From positions 1,584,616 through 1,648,615 of the forward strand of contig NZ_KB912877.1 of NCBI RefSeq assembly GCF_000383855.1: a DNA stretch of 64,000 bases, written 5' to 3'. The position numbers and the translations under genes are program-made. Each line of letters starts with the position of its first letter. Positions within the stretch are counted from its first letter, which is position 1. Below are positions 16,725 through 25,885 of the stretch, piece by piece. The DNA is from Methylobacter marinus A45. GTDB taxonomy: Bacteria > Pseudomonadota > Gammaproteobacteria > Methylococcales > Methylomonadaceae. The notes under the pieces were generated by a model that had not been told where the DNA came from, ran no database searches, and saw only the letters and a list, made by a program, of their open reading frames with translations.

Positions 16725-19700
16725 ATGGCCTACACCAACATCAACAGCGAAGACCGTTTGGTTCAACAAACCTTTGCCGAACACCTGGAGCATAACCTGG
16801 GCTGGGACAGCATTTATGCCTGGAATCAGGAAACCTTCGGCGCTTCCGGAACGCTGGGACGCAGCAACGAACGTGAAGTGGTGCTGGCGCGGGATTTACG
16901 GTCCGCACTGGTCAAGTTGAACCCGCAGCTGCCGGATAAAGCCATTGACGAAGCGATCGCCAAACTGACCCACCACGATTTTTCCCGCTCGCTGCTGCAG
17001 CATAATCAAACCTTGTACAAGCTGATCCGGGACGGCGTGCCGGTCAGTTACCGCGATCAAAAAGGCCAGCTGCGTCACGCGCAAGCGGCGGTGATCGATT
17101 TTGACGAGCCTTTCAGCGCCAACAACCGTTTTCTGGTGGTGCGGGAACTCAAAATCACCGGTCTCAGGTCGCCGCATTACAATCGGCGCGCCGATCTGGT
17201 GTGTTTCGTCAACGGCTTGCCGCTGGTGATTTTCGAACTCAAGGCGGTTTACAAGAATATCCGCGCCGGCTTCGACGGCAATTTGCGCGACTATCTGGAC
17301 GAAAACGTCATTGCCCATGCCTTCCATCACAATGCGTTCTTGGTCGTCAGCAACGGCGACAAAGCCCGCTATGGCTCGATCACCAGCGAGTGGGAACACT
17401 TCGGCGAATGGAAGCGGCTGGATGAAAAAGATAAAGGCAGCCTCGATGCCGAGGTTTTGCTGAACGGGATGCTGGCAAAGGACCGGTTGTTGGATCTGGT
17501 CGAAAACTTTATCCTCTTCGATGCCAGCAAGCCCGGTACGGTGCGTAAAGTGGTCGCCCGGAATCACCAGGTGCTTGGGGTGAATCTGGCAGTAGCGGCG
17601 GCGAAGCGCCAGGAAGAATTAAAAAATTTGTTTCCTCCTGAAGAACGCTTGACACATCGGCTGGTTGAACCGCCAGCCCCGGACAAAGCGACGGCAAATC
17701 AAGAATCACTTCCGCTTAAAGCAGCGGAGCCTTCCGTCCAGCCTTACGTAAAGCCCAAAAAACAAACCCTGCAAATCATCGAGCGGGCGCATCCCGATTT
17801 GGGACGGCTCGGTGTGGTCTGGCATACCCAGGGCAGCGGCAAGTCCTATTCGATGGCGTTTTTTGCCGAAAAGGTTCGCCGCACCCTCCCCGGCAATTTT
17901 ACCTTCGTACTGATGACGGACCGCAACGATCTGGACAGCCAGATTTACAAGACCTTCGTCGGCTGCGGCATTGCCGATGACAACACGCCGAGAGCCGCTT
18001 CCGGCAGGGACCTTGAGGCTTTGCTGAAGCAGAATCATCGCTATGTGTTCAGCCTGATCCATAAATTCAATCAGGATGTGAATCCCAATAACCCCTACAG
18101 CGAACGCGATGACATCGTCGTGATTTCCGACGAGGCGCACCGGACCCAGGCGGGCAAGCTGGCGCGCAATATGCGCCTGGCATTGCCGAATGCAGCGTTT
18201 ATCGGGTTTACCGGCACGCCGTTGTTCAAGCACGACCAGCTGACCAAGCGCATCTTCGGCGATTATGTGTCTCGTTATGACTTCAAACGCAGCGAGGAAG
18301 ACGGCGCAACGGTCAAGCTGGTCTATGAAAACCGGGGCGAGAAGCTGAAATTGGCGAGACTGGATTTGAACGACAAAATCGCCGAGGTGATTGAGAAAGC
18401 CGAACTGAATCCCGATCAGGAAGCGCTGTTGGAAAAACTGCTGGGCAAGGATTACGAGGTCATCACCGCCGATCACCGCTTAATGAAAATCGCCGTCGAT
18501 TTCGTCGAGCATTGCACGACGCGCTGGGAAGCCGGCAAGGCGATGCTGGTGTGCATCGATAAAATCACCTGCGCTCGCATGCTGCAATTGATCGAGCCGT
18601 TATGGCAAGCCAAAGGCATCGTAATACGCGCTGAGGCCGAGGCCAAGCTGGTCGAGATCAACGCAGCCAGCGACGAGGTGACCCGACAGCAGCTTCATGC
18701 GCAACGCGACCGTTTGTTGGCCAAGGCCAAATGGATCGAGCAGACCCTGATCGAAATCATTATCAGCGAAGCGCAGAACGAAGTTGCCGATTTCAAGAAG
18801 TGGGATTTCGACATCATCCCGCATAGGAAGCGTATGAAGCTCGGTTTTGAAACGCCGGACGGCAGGCGGGTGGATGTAGAGTCGGCTTTCAAAGATCCTG
18901 GACATCCTTTTCGAGTAGCCATCGTCTGCGCGATGTGGCTGACCGGCTTTGACGTGGAATCGCTATCGACGCTGTATATCGATAAGCCGATGAAAGCGCA
19001 TACCCTGATGCAAGCCATCGCACGCGCCAACCGCCGCTATCCCGGCAAGGATTTCGGGCTGATCGTCGATTACAACGGGATGCTGAAAGCATTGCGGGAA
19101 GCGCTGGCGCAATATGCGATGGGAGATGACAGCAGCAATGGGGAAGAAATTGTCGCGCCTGTCGAAGAGCGCGTGGCGGCCTTGCAGGAAGCGATTGAAG
19201 TGACTGAGGCGCATCTGCTCGGGCTTGGCTTTGACCCTTCACGGCTGTTGGGCAGCAAAGGTTTTACACGCATAGCCTTGCTGAAGGATGCGGTCGAAGC
19301 GATTTATGCGGGAACGTCCGCAGACAAGTCCGGAAGCGAAACTGGCGGAAACGCAAGCATAGGCGGTAATGAATCCAAACGGCGCTTCGAAATATTGGCG
19401 AGGATCGTATTCAGCCGTTTCAAGGCATTGCTGATGGAGCCTTCGGTAGTTACTTATGCGGAACGGCATGACAATATTGAAGCCATCTATAAGAAACTGT
19501 CGGAGCGGCGCGATACGGCGGACGTAACCTCCTTGTTGAAGGAGTTGCACCGGATCGTGAATGAAGCCATTCGGGCCGAAACCGCCGGTGATGATCATGC
19601 CGAAAGTAAACAGTACGACCTGAGCCAGATCGATTTGGAAAAACTGCGTGACGAGTTCGCCAAAAAAGTGAAAAGGAAAGCGACGGCATTACAGGACATT

Positions 19701-20213
19701 TTCGAGATTCTTGAGCAAAAGCTTGCCCAGATGCTCGCCAAAAATCCCCTGCGCATCGATTATTACAAAAAATATCAGGAGATTATCGCCGACTACAACC
19801 GGGACAAGGATCGCATCACCATCGAGGAAACTTTTGCCAAGGTGATGGATTTAATCCAAAGCCTGGATCAAGAACAACAGCGCACGGTTGAAGAAGGTCT
19901 GAGCGAAGAACAATTAGCCATTTTCGACCTGATCCGGCGCGGAGACCTGTCAAAATCGGAGCGGGAGAAGGTCAAAGAAGTCAGCCGCGAATTGCTTGCC
20001 GACATTTTGCGCCTGCTAGGGCCGCTCGATCAATGGACGGAGAAAGAACAGACTCAAGCCGAGGTAAAAACCTTCATTCTTGATCATATCTATCAAACGC
20101 TTCCTGAACCGCCTTATTCATCTGACGACAAGAATCACGTTGCGGAACGTGTTTTCCAGCATGTCTGGCAGCAAAGCGTAAGCGGCGAAATTTTCAATCA
20201 GGAGAATGCTTAA
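16725..20213 (+). CDS. hsdR: Type I restriction endonuclease subunit HsdR
   Basis: A 1162-residue motor-nuclease. The N-terminal PD-(D/E)xK nuclease has RADLVCFVNGLPLVIFELKA (about 155-173). The superfamily 2 translocase has Walker A HTQGSGKS (about 366-373), DEAH (about 469), FTGTPL, and TGFDVESLSTLYIDKP with ARANRRYPGKDFG as late motifs. The C-terminus is helical and binds HsdM. It cuts DNA lacking methylation after ATP-driven translocation. Separated from the AlbA_2 gene by 190 bases of A+T-rich sequence, where its own promoter may lie. The small gene at 20213 starts on its last base. Confidence 0.96.
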   Translation: MAYTNINSEDRLVQQTFAEHLEHNLGWDSIYAWNQETFGASGTLGRSNEREVVLARDLRSALVKLNPQLPDKAIDEAIAKLTHHDFSRSLLQHNQTLYKLIRDGVPVSYRDQKGQLRHAQAAVIDFDEPFSANNRFLVVRELKITGLRSPHYNRRADLVCFVNGLPLVIFELKAVYKNIRAGFDGNLRDYLDENVIAHAFHHNAFLVVSNGDKARYGSITSEWEHFGEWKRLDEKDKGSLDAEVLLNGMLAKDRLLDLVENFILFDASKPGTVRKVVARNHQVLGVNLAVAAAKRQEELKNLFPPEERLTHRLVEPPAPDKATANQESLPLKAAEPSVQPYVKPKKQTLQIIERAHPDLGRLGVVWHTQGSGKSYSMAFFAEKVRRTLPGNFTFVLMTDRNDLDSQIYKTFVGCGIADDNTPRAASGRDLEALLKQNHRYVFSLIHKFNQDVNPNNPYSERDDIVVISDEAHRTQAGKLARNMRLALPNAAFIGFTGTPLFKHDQLTKRIFGDYVSRYDFKRSEEDGATVKLVYENRGEKLKLARLDLNDKIAEVIEKAELNPDQEALLEKLLGKDYEVITADHRLMKIAVDFVEHCTTRWEAGKAMLVCIDKITCARMLQLIEPLWQAKGIVIRAEAEAKLVEINAASDEVTRQQLHAQRDRLLAKAKWIEQTLIEIIISEAQNEVADFKKWDFDIIPHRKRMKLGFETPDGRRVDVESAFKDPGHPFRVAIVCAMWLTGFDVESLSTLYIDKPMKAHTLMQAIARANRRYPGKDFGLIVDYNGMLKALREALAQYAMGDDSSNGEEIVAPVEERVAALQEAIEVTEAHLLGLGFDPSRLLGSKGFTRIALLKDAVEAIYAGTSADKSGSETGGNASIGGNESKRRFEILARIVFSRFKALLMEPSVVTYAERHDNIEAIYKKLSERRDTADVTSLLKELHRIVNEAIRAETAGDDHAESKQYDLSQIDLEKLRDEFAKKVKRKATALQDIFEILEQKLAQMLAKNPLRIDYYKKYQEIIADYNRDKDRITIEETFAKVMDLIQSLDQEQQRTVEEGLSEEQLAIFDLIRRGDLSKSEREKVKEVSRELLADILRLLGPLDQWTEKEQTQAEVKTFILDHIYQTLPEPPYSSDDKNHVAERVFQHVWQQSVSGEIFNQENA

Positions 20214-20665
20214 TGTGGTTGTTCATGAATAAATCTTTTCTCTCGATTGTCAACAAGGGCGGCCCCAGCGGCAAAACCTTATTGGTTCGCGCCCGCCAGG
20301 CAGGCGACATCCAACAGGTATTCCCAGATGCCGAGGTGCAAATAGGAGCCGAAAGCGATTATCGCTATCGGGCAAGAATAGACCGGGAACAGCTAGCGAA
20401 TGCCATTGCGGACGCTATCCGCAACATGATTATAGTAATTTCAAATCGACAGTCTCAGATCCGGATCGCCATGATGCTTAGGATAAGGTGAGAAATAACT
20501 TCCCTGAATTTTTAGATGTGGGGGCGACTTTAGTCGCCCAGGGCGAATGAATTCGCCCCTACATAAGCGCTGATTTTCAGCGAAAAATCGGAAAGTTATT
20601 TTTAACCGAATCCTGATCTGGATGTTTGGTCAACTATGTATGTTCTTCAGAGTAGCCATAAATGA
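20213..20665 (+). pseudogene. Small conserved hypothetical gene downstream of hsdR, frameshifted and cut by a MITE
   Basis: The ORF starts MWLFMNKSFLSIVNKGGPSG and contains TLLVRARQAGDIQQVFPDAE, a form I associate with short conserved proteins of unknown function. After IADAIRN the frame slips by one base. In the other frame the text continues DYSNFKSTVSDPDRHDA, then is cut by 136 extra bases (20481-20616), then resumes with LDVWSTMYVLQSSHK and a stop at 20663-20665. Removing those 136 bases joins GCT-TAT-CTG in frame. The intact product would be about 105 residues. As it stands the gene is inactive. Confidence 0.8.
20481..20613. mobile_element. MITE-like element family A, copy 3, inside a coding sequence
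   Basis: Starts GGATAAGGTGAGAAATAACTT and ends AAGTTATTTTTAACCGAATCC, with imperfect terminal inverted repeats related to those at 754, 1924 and 51442. TTA precedes it (20478-20480) and TGA follows it (20614-20616), consistent with a 3-bp TNA target duplication with one change. The interior holds two hairpins, GGGGCGACTTTAGTCGCC and GGGCGAATGAATTCGCCC. No ORF. Confidence 0.8.
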
Positions 20666-20754
20666 CGACTTGGCAGCAGAACGACCGCATCGCTTGGAAA
20701 CTTGCCAGTGGAAAAACTTACGCAGAACGGGAAGCTAAACATGCAGAGCTTTGA
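20662..20754 (+). CDS. Possible 30-residue peptide between the broken gene and the RNase H-like gene
   Basis: The ATG at 20662 overlaps the ancestral stop of the preceding broken gene (ATGA), and the TGA at 20752 overlaps the start of the next gene. It would encode a charged peptide beginning MTTWQQNDRIAWKLASGKTY. Coupling at both ends is the only support. It may equally be a chance ORF in a spacer. Confidence 0.25.
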   Translation: MTTWQQNDRIAWKLASGKTYAEREAKHAEL

Positions 20755-21523
20755 TCGTTATATTGGCATCGATTATTCCGGCGCCGAAACACCAACTTCC
20801 AGCCTCAAAGGCTTGCGGGTTTATCAGGCGTATGGCGATGCTTTACCGGAGGAGGTACTGCCGCCCAGTCCTCGCAAATATTGGACTCGGCGCGGCATAG
20901 CCGGATGGTTGCTGGAAGCCCTATCGCAAGACATCCCTTCGCTGGTTGGTATCGATCATGGTTTTTCCTTTCCGTTACGCTATTTTGAATTCCATCACCT
21001 CTTGCCGGACTGGCCGAGCTTTCTGGACGATTTCCAAAGCCACTGGCCGACCGACCGAGACCATGTTTATGTGGACTTTGTTCGTGATGGCTCAGTCGGA
21101 AACGGCGAGGCGCGAACGGGTGATCCCCGTTGGCGCCGACTCTGCGAGGAACGCTGCCGCGCTAAATCGGTGTTTCATTTCGATGTGCAAGGCTCTGTAG
21201 CCAAATCGACTCATGCTGGCCTTCCTTGGTTACGCTTTCTACGCCAACATTTAGGCGAAAAAATACATTTTTGGCCCTTCGACGGATGGCAAATTCCATC
21301 CGGCCGATCCGCAATCGTTGAAGCCTATCCTGCTCTTTATAAAAAACAGTTCGCCCTTGAAAATAGCACTCCCGACCAACATGACGCATTCAGTATTGCG
21401 GCCTGGATGCGACAAGCTGATCATGACAACCAACTAATTGATTTTCTCAACCCCGCTCTGCCGCCTCATGTACGCGGCGTAGCAGAGGTTGAGGGCTGGA
21501 TTTTGGGGGTGACGGCGAGTTAA
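20741..21523 (+). CDS. Predicted RNase H-fold (DUF429-like) protein
   Basis: About 260 residues from ATG 20741, which has GGGAAG eight bases upstream; the longer frame back to 20702 lacks a good ribosome site. It begins DRYIGIDYSGAETPTS, a beta strand with Asp as in RNase H-like folds, then IDHGFSFPL, and ends with DQHDAFSIAAWMRQA, where an Asp is placed as in the last acidic position of such folds. RNase H-fold proteins of this sort are often linked to mobile or defence loci. No function is demonstrated. It is the last gene of the hsd segment. Confidence 0.55.
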   Translation: MQSFDRYIGIDYSGAETPTSSLKGLRVYQAYGDALPEEVLPPSPRKYWTRRGIAGWLLEALSQDIPSLVGIDHGFSFPLRYFEFHHLLPDWPSFLDDFQSHWPTDRDHVYVDFVRDGSVGNGEARTGDPRWRRLCEERCRAKSVFHFDVQGSVAKSTHAGLPWLRFLRQHLGEKIHFWPFDGWQIPSGRSAIVEAYPALYKKQFALENSTPDQHDAFSIAAWMRQADHDNQLIDFLNPALPPHVRGVAEVEGWILGVTAS

Positions 21524-21839
21524 TCGGTTTTGTTTGATACCGAGCACGCGCTCAGGACCAACCAATAGCGCCACCTGTTGACAAAAAGACAGTTTCCGGA
21601 TGAGATTTAAAAAAATATGAATCAGATCACAGTTTTGTGTTCCCTGTTTTCACAACATTGCCCTGAGTGTCGACCAGTCACTATACTTATCAGCTTATGT
21701 TGAACGTTAATCAATGCCAATTTTCCGGCAGAGACTTGCGTCCCATTAGCTTACGCCCATGCCGGGCATGCACACCCACTTGAGCGGATAGCTCAAATAG
21801 TACAACTTCTCGTCACAAACATAACCAAGGAGGCATTTC
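21524..21839. other. Intergenic region upstream of the two-gene membrane cassette
   Basis: A 316-base, A+T-rich stretch with no ORF of note. It holds the strong ribosome site AAGGAGG just before ATG 21840 and presumably the promoter of the two-gene cassette. No repeat or RNA motif was recognised. Confidence 0.5.
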
Positions 21840-22739
21840 ATGCTAACGGATCAGGAAAAGAAAGCACTGAAACAGCAAATACAATCTAACCAGCACGAAG
21901 TATTTGTGATTTCCATTGAAGAAATGGATGCCATTATTAAATCATCACCCAGGGGTAAAATGCCGAGTGTCCAGCAGGCCTGGCAACAGATCAAAGGGAA
22001 GGTGGAATTTGGCGTAAGCTACTATGCATCAGCCGATGATTTTATAACACTTAGCAAACTTGTCGGTGATTTGGGAGGATTTACAACTCAAGCTTACATA
22101 AAAACCTATGGAGGTAAACCCCACATTATTTTGAAGGGATATCCAGGATTGAGAAAGATACTTACAGGCACAAAATACGGTATCAAGCATCCAAAGGTAA
22201 TCACAATGGGGCTTGGCAGAGCGGGAGCCATTAACGCTGCAAGGTCTGGCGGCATTATTTCCGTCGTTTTAATTTCCAGTTATCGGGTAGCCGATTATTT
22301 TCTGACCGACCAGGCTACGCTTAGTCAATTAATCGGTTCTCTCGCAACTGACGTGGTAAAGATAGGCATCGCAACTGGTGCGTCAATAGCAGCAGCTTCT
22401 CTTGTGGTTGGTATGGGAATTGTTGCTGCTGTGGGGCCCATCTTGGCAGTGGTGGTGGTTGGTGTTGGTGTATCCATGATTTTGACTGAGTTAGATGATC
22501 ACTACGGTATAACAGATCGCGTAATTGAAGCGCTGGATGAGTTAGGTGAAAATGCGAACTCCTATATAGAAAATGTAAATTCCTATATAGTAAAATCCAG
22601 ACAAAATATAAGGAACACTGCTAATGACACTGTAGAATCAATCATTGATTACGCAATAGATTCAGCCAGACAAATAATTATAAATGCAGCACAGCATCAG
22701 TTGGATAAGTTCTTATCCACAAGGCCGAGGATTCATTAG
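21840..22739 (+). CDS. Unknown protein with glycine-rich hydrophobic hairpin; possible membrane-active toxin
   Basis: A 299-residue protein I do not recognise as a named family. Residues 1-130 are soluble and mixed. Around 185-220 there is a long uninterrupted hydrophobic, glycine- and alanine-rich segment (IGIATGASIAAASLVVGMG then IVAAVGPILAVVVVGVGVSM), the pattern of a helical hairpin that inserts in membranes. The C-terminal 80 residues are amphipathic and Asn-rich (ENANSYIENVNSYI, a local duplication). There is no signal peptide. It is followed after one base by a multi-pass membrane protein. Bacteriocin-like or contact-dependent toxin with its immunity protein is an inference from this architecture. 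Base composition is richer in A+T than the flanks, suggesting transfer. Confidence 0.45.
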   Translation: MLTDQEKKALKQQIQSNQHEVFVISIEEMDAIIKSSPRGKMPSVQQAWQQIKGKVEFGVSYYASADDFITLSKLVGDLGGFTTQAYIKTYGGKPHIILKGYPGLRKILTGTKYGIKHPKVITMGLGRAGAINAARSGGIISVVLISSYRVADYFLTDQATLSQLIGSLATDVVKIGIATGASIAAASLVVGMGIVAAVGPILAVVVVGVGVSMILTELDDHYGITDRVIEALDELGENANSYIENVNSYIVKSRQNIRNTANDTVESIIDYAIDSARQIIINAAQHQLDKFLSTRPRIH

Positions 22740-22740
22740 A

Positions 22741-23223
22741 ATGGAAAACTCTCATGAGCCATCAATTTTGATAAGGTTTGGTGGTTTTTTACTATTCATT
22801 TTCCTCTCATTAGGTGCATTTGCGTGGTTTGGGTGGAGCCTATTTCAAACTATTACCCAGATAGCATCGAATAATCCTGTTATTTTATTTAATAAAGGTG
22901 CACTTTACATGCTAGGTGTCGGTATTGGACTATCTACATTGACTTACATAGCTCTATATGAAGCAATTCTAAGGCTGCCCCTTACGAATAAAGTTAATAA
23001 AAGAATAAATGGTGGCGCACTTATTAGCATCATTACCATGATTATATTTCCACAAGTTATTCATTACCCTGTGGAGCGCTTCCTGGAAGGGCGAGGCTAT
23101 AATATCTGTGAGCCAGTTTCTTACCAATGGTTTATGTACCGGAAAATTATTTACGTATCAAATTCCGAAGCTTGCGCAGAGCTGGTCGAACGTAAAAATA
23201 ATCGGATAACTGAAGGTATCTAG
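22741..23223 (+). CDS. Small multi-pass membrane protein, possibly DUF1240-like; candidate immunity partner
   Basis: A 160-residue protein starting MENSHEPSILIRFGGF. Transmembrane segments are predicted at about 11-32 (FGGFLLFIFLSLGAFAWFGW), 52-75 (LYMLGVGIGLSTLTYIALYE) and 92-110 (ISIITMIIFPQVIHY). A C-terminal periplasmic or extracytoplasmic part has two Cys. The overall look resembles DUF1240 inner-membrane proteins from enterobacteria. It follows the preceding gene with a one-base gap, so it is surely co-transcribed. An immunity role against the upstream hydrophobic protein is inference. Confidence 0.5.
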   Translation: MENSHEPSILIRFGGFLLFIFLSLGAFAWFGWSLFQTITQIASNNPVILFNKGALYMLGVGIGLSTLTYIALYEAILRLPLTNKVNKRINGGALISIITMIIFPQVIHYPVERFLEGRGYNICEPVSYQWFMYRKIIYVSNSEACAELVERKNNRITEGI

Positions 23224-23448
23224 CTTCCAGTTCCAACATGCACTTTTCCATGTAGTGAATTTAAATATGACTACCAGCATATCTATTGTAACTATCTCTC
23301 AGTTGGTTTTTTCCCTCGCTATAAGGCCGCTTCGGGCTGTGACTGGTGTTGGCTTTGTTTCATCGGTGGCGTTATGCCAAATTGATATGCGCTAATGGAA
23401 AAGAGGCACTATTAATAAGTAATGGACATGGAATAAATCAGGGAATTT

Positions 23449-23505
23449 TAGGTGCGAATTCACTTGTGCCCATAGGGCATAAATAAATCCGCACCTACAC
23501 CGGAA
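23449..23505. repeat. Hairpin repeat with micro-insert in the loop
   Basis: GGTGCGAATT at the left and AAATCCGCACC at the right form the arms of the GTAGGTGCGAATTTATTCGCAC hairpin type also seen at 51647 and 63110. The loop holds an extra CACTTGTGCCCATAGGGCAT (23461-23480), a variant of the micro-insert found at four other hairpins of this window. Confidence 0.6.
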
Positions 23506-23543
23506 ATTCATCCGCGCACTTGAAGAAGTTATTTTATGCGCGC

Positions 23544-23750
23544 CTAAAGTATAGTATCCAGCTCTCCACTCCATTTGAGCATCAGAAACATGACGGAATA
23601 TTTCAGCATGATCTCGCTTTTGCCATAGCATTTTGAGTTTCTGCACAGCCGAGCAAGAAAATGCCTAAATAAGCTGTTATAGCCTTCCACAGTATAGGTT
23701 TCAGCTTTAGATTGTGTATGCAGAAATCGTAGGGCGGTTTCGCGCAGCAA
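23544..23750 (-). pseudogene. IS1-family transposase C-terminal remnant
   Basis: The reverse strand reads ETYTVEGYNSLFRHFLARLC then a lysine/serine-rich CYGKSEIMLKYSV, which resembles the C-terminal end of IS1-family transposases that carry an EGYNSLxRHxLARL-type segment. The catalytic core, N-terminus and ends of the element are missing. The rest of the 23224-24339 gap holds hairpin repeats and the repeat at 24129-24220; no intact gene is visible. Confidence 0.6.
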
Positions 23751-24128
23751 ACCGCCATTTCAAGCAGACCGGTAATATTTGCAGACACATGACGGTTACG
23801 AGTACGAGGCTCCGTTTGTTGGTGGATTGCCGAGGCAAATCCCCCTTACGAGTCAGCCGCCGTACGGCCTTGTTTCCAATTCGGACAACCTCGGCGGGAG
23901 CGATGCTTGCATAGCAACTTAAAACCGCCGGGCAAGTCGCGATGTAGGCATCGCTCCCACGAGGTTTCGCGCTCGAGTCCCCACCCTCTGGAAAGCCTGG
24001 TGGGCGTTTCGGGTCGAATCAATTCGGTCTTACAGATGCGTGAATCAATTATCTGCGTAATAACGCCCGCAACTGACTGGTCTTTCCGTCCCTCTTCGGC
24101 GTTGCCTACAGGGATGGGGTGAATGCAG

Positions 24129-24220
24129 AGAAATGACGGGATCATTTCCTGCCCATGCAGTCGTTGAACAGGAACAGAAATCTGCTTCAGTTGCAGGTTT
24201 TATTTCATACCCGTTCCTAA
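24129..24220. repeat. Dispersed ~92-bp repeat, copy 2 (inverted relative to 629-720)
   Basis: Matches the reverse complement of 629-720 from AATGACGGGATCATTTCCTG to TTTCATACCCGTTCCTAA with scattered substitutions. It lies about 120 bases upstream of the MscS-like gene. No coding content. Confidence 0.7.
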
Positions 24221-24339
24221 GTATTTGAACCAATAGTAATTTATTTTTCTTTAACCTACATTGCCTGCAAGAGGTTGTGTATTTTTTAAAAATTCAAAAA
24301 TACACAGTTGAATTAAATATATTCACGAAGGAGAATTTC

Positions 24340-25803
24340 ATGGAAACAACAAATTTAATGAATTCCCTCCAAGATACATTGGGACAGCATCTTCCCAGGA
24401 TTGCCGGCGCATTGGCTATCCTTATCATCGGTTGGCTGGTGGCCGTTTTGATTAGAGCCGGTATTCGCAAAGCCCTTTCCCTGTTCAGACTGAACCAGAA
24501 GGTTGCCAAGGGCGGTGATATTACAATAGATCTTGAGTCCGGCATCGCCAAGGGCGTCTATTGGATCATTATGCTGATCGTATTAATTGCCGCGTTCAAT
24601 GTTCTTGACCTTGAATTGGTGTCAAGACCTCTGGATGCCTTGGTAACTCAGGTATTCCAATATATTCCCCGGCTTGTCGCCGGAGGGATTTTGTTGCTGA
24701 TCGCCTGGCTATTGGCAACCGTGGTCCGCTTGCTGGTCATTAAGGCACTGGACGCCACTGATCTGGATGAGAGACTTGGTGTTGTGGAGAGCGGCGCCTC
24801 GACCAGCAAAAATATCGGTAACGTCGTTTACTGGTTTATTTTTCTACTGTTTCTGCCCGCGATTCTGGGCGCTTTTCAACTGGAGGGGTTACTGGGCCCC
24901 GTTCAGAATATGGTTAATAAAGTCTTAGCCATGTTGCCGAATATTCTTGCCGCCTTCATCATCGGTCTGGTCGGCTGGTTTGTGGCTAAAATTCTTCGCG
25001 ACATTGTGGCAAATTTACTCGCTGCCGCCGGAGTGGACCGTATCGGCATCCGGGCCGGTTTGGGAGGCGGCATGAGACTGTCCCGGCTTATTGGCGCTAT
25101 CGTCTTTTTCTTTGTGTTTGTCCCCGCCCTGATAGCGGCATTGGACGCCCTGGAATTGGAAGCGATATCCGCGCCCGCTACGAATATGCTCAATATTATT
25201 ATGCGGACAATTCCGGATATTTTTGCGGCGGCGGTGATTTTGATCATCGCTTTCTATGTGGCGCGATTTGTCGCAAACCTTGTCGCCTCTCTTTTGCAGG
25301 GCATGAATTTTGACAGGGTTCCGGCGGCGCTGGGCTTTGGAGACGTGTTTACAACAGGAATCACGCCCTCCATCCTGGTCGGGAGGTTGATAATTTTCTT
25401 TACCATGCTGTTTGCCACTATTGAGGCGGCCAACCAACTGGGATTACATCAAGTGGGGGATCTTGTCACAACCTTTGTGGAATTCAGTGGTCAGATTCTG
25501 CTTGGCTCGATTATTCTGGCTGTCGGCTTTTGGCTGGCCAATATAACTTACCTGGTTATTATTAGAAGCAGCGGCGAAAGCAAAATACTGGCCGGCATTG
25601 CAAAATTCGCCATACTTGGTCTTGTGACGGCAATGGGCCTGCACGCAATGGGATTGGCTGACGATATCGTGAACATGGCTTTTGGCTTAACCCTGGGCGC
25701 CATCGCCGTTGCGGTAGCGCTTTCATTCGGATTGGGCGGCCGGGAGGCGGCGGGCAGACAAATGGAATATTGGTTTAAACAGTTGCGGGGAGAACTTAAA
25801 TAA
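24340..25803 (+). CDS. MscS-like mechanosensitive ion channel with repeated TM-helix segments (CmpX type)
   Basis: A 487-residue integral membrane protein from ATG 24340, chosen for the GAAGGAG nine bases upstream. It has about ten hydrophobic helices in repeated blocks of the form LPRIAGALAILIIGWLVAVL, IPRLVAGGILLLIAWLLATV and LPNILAAFIIGLVGWFVAKIL, each followed by a basic amphipathic piece. This is the conserved TM-helix repeat of CmpX-like putative channels. It ends with LSFGLGGREAAGRQ, similar to the pore-proximal MscS region. Role: osmotic or envelope stress relief in the inner membrane. It appears monocistronic; the gene following is on the opposite strand. Confidence 0.85.
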   Translation: METTNLMNSLQDTLGQHLPRIAGALAILIIGWLVAVLIRAGIRKALSLFRLNQKVAKGGDITIDLESGIAKGVYWIIMLIVLIAAFNVLDLELVSRPLDALVTQVFQYIPRLVAGGILLLIAWLLATVVRLLVIKALDATDLDERLGVVESGASTSKNIGNVVYWFIFLLFLPAILGAFQLEGLLGPVQNMVNKVLAMLPNILAAFIIGLVGWFVAKILRDIVANLLAAAGVDRIGIRAGLGGGMRLSRLIGAIVFFFVFVPALIAALDALELEAISAPATNMLNIIMRTIPDIFAAAVILIIAFYVARFVANLVASLLQGMNFDRVPAALGFGDVFTTGITPSILVGRLIIFFTMLFATIEAANQLGLHQVGDLVTTFVEFSGQILLGSIILAVGFWLANITYLVIIRSSGESKILAGIAKFAILGLVTAMGLHAMGLADDIVNMAFGLTLGAIAVAVALSFGLGGREAAGRQMEYWFKQLRGELK

Positions 25804-25852
25804 TCTTTAAGGCCCGAGCAAAATAAAATATTGTCCGGTGATGTGGTCATAT

Positions 25853-25885
25853 AGGTCGGGTTACGCAAACGTTTTACCCGACCTG
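25853..25885. repeat. REP-like hairpin (GGTCGGGT ... ACCCGACC)
   Basis: AGGTCGGGT and ACCCGACCT flank a short spacer, about 50 bases after the channel stop. The same GTCGGGTTACGC motif recurs near 59875-59985. It could serve as a terminator but has no U-run. Confidence 0.5.

Noticed and set aside
23907-24122. Short frames in the 23.7-24.2 kb gap
   Set aside because: They lie over hairpin repeats and the 92-bp repeat, overlap on both strands and have no similarity.
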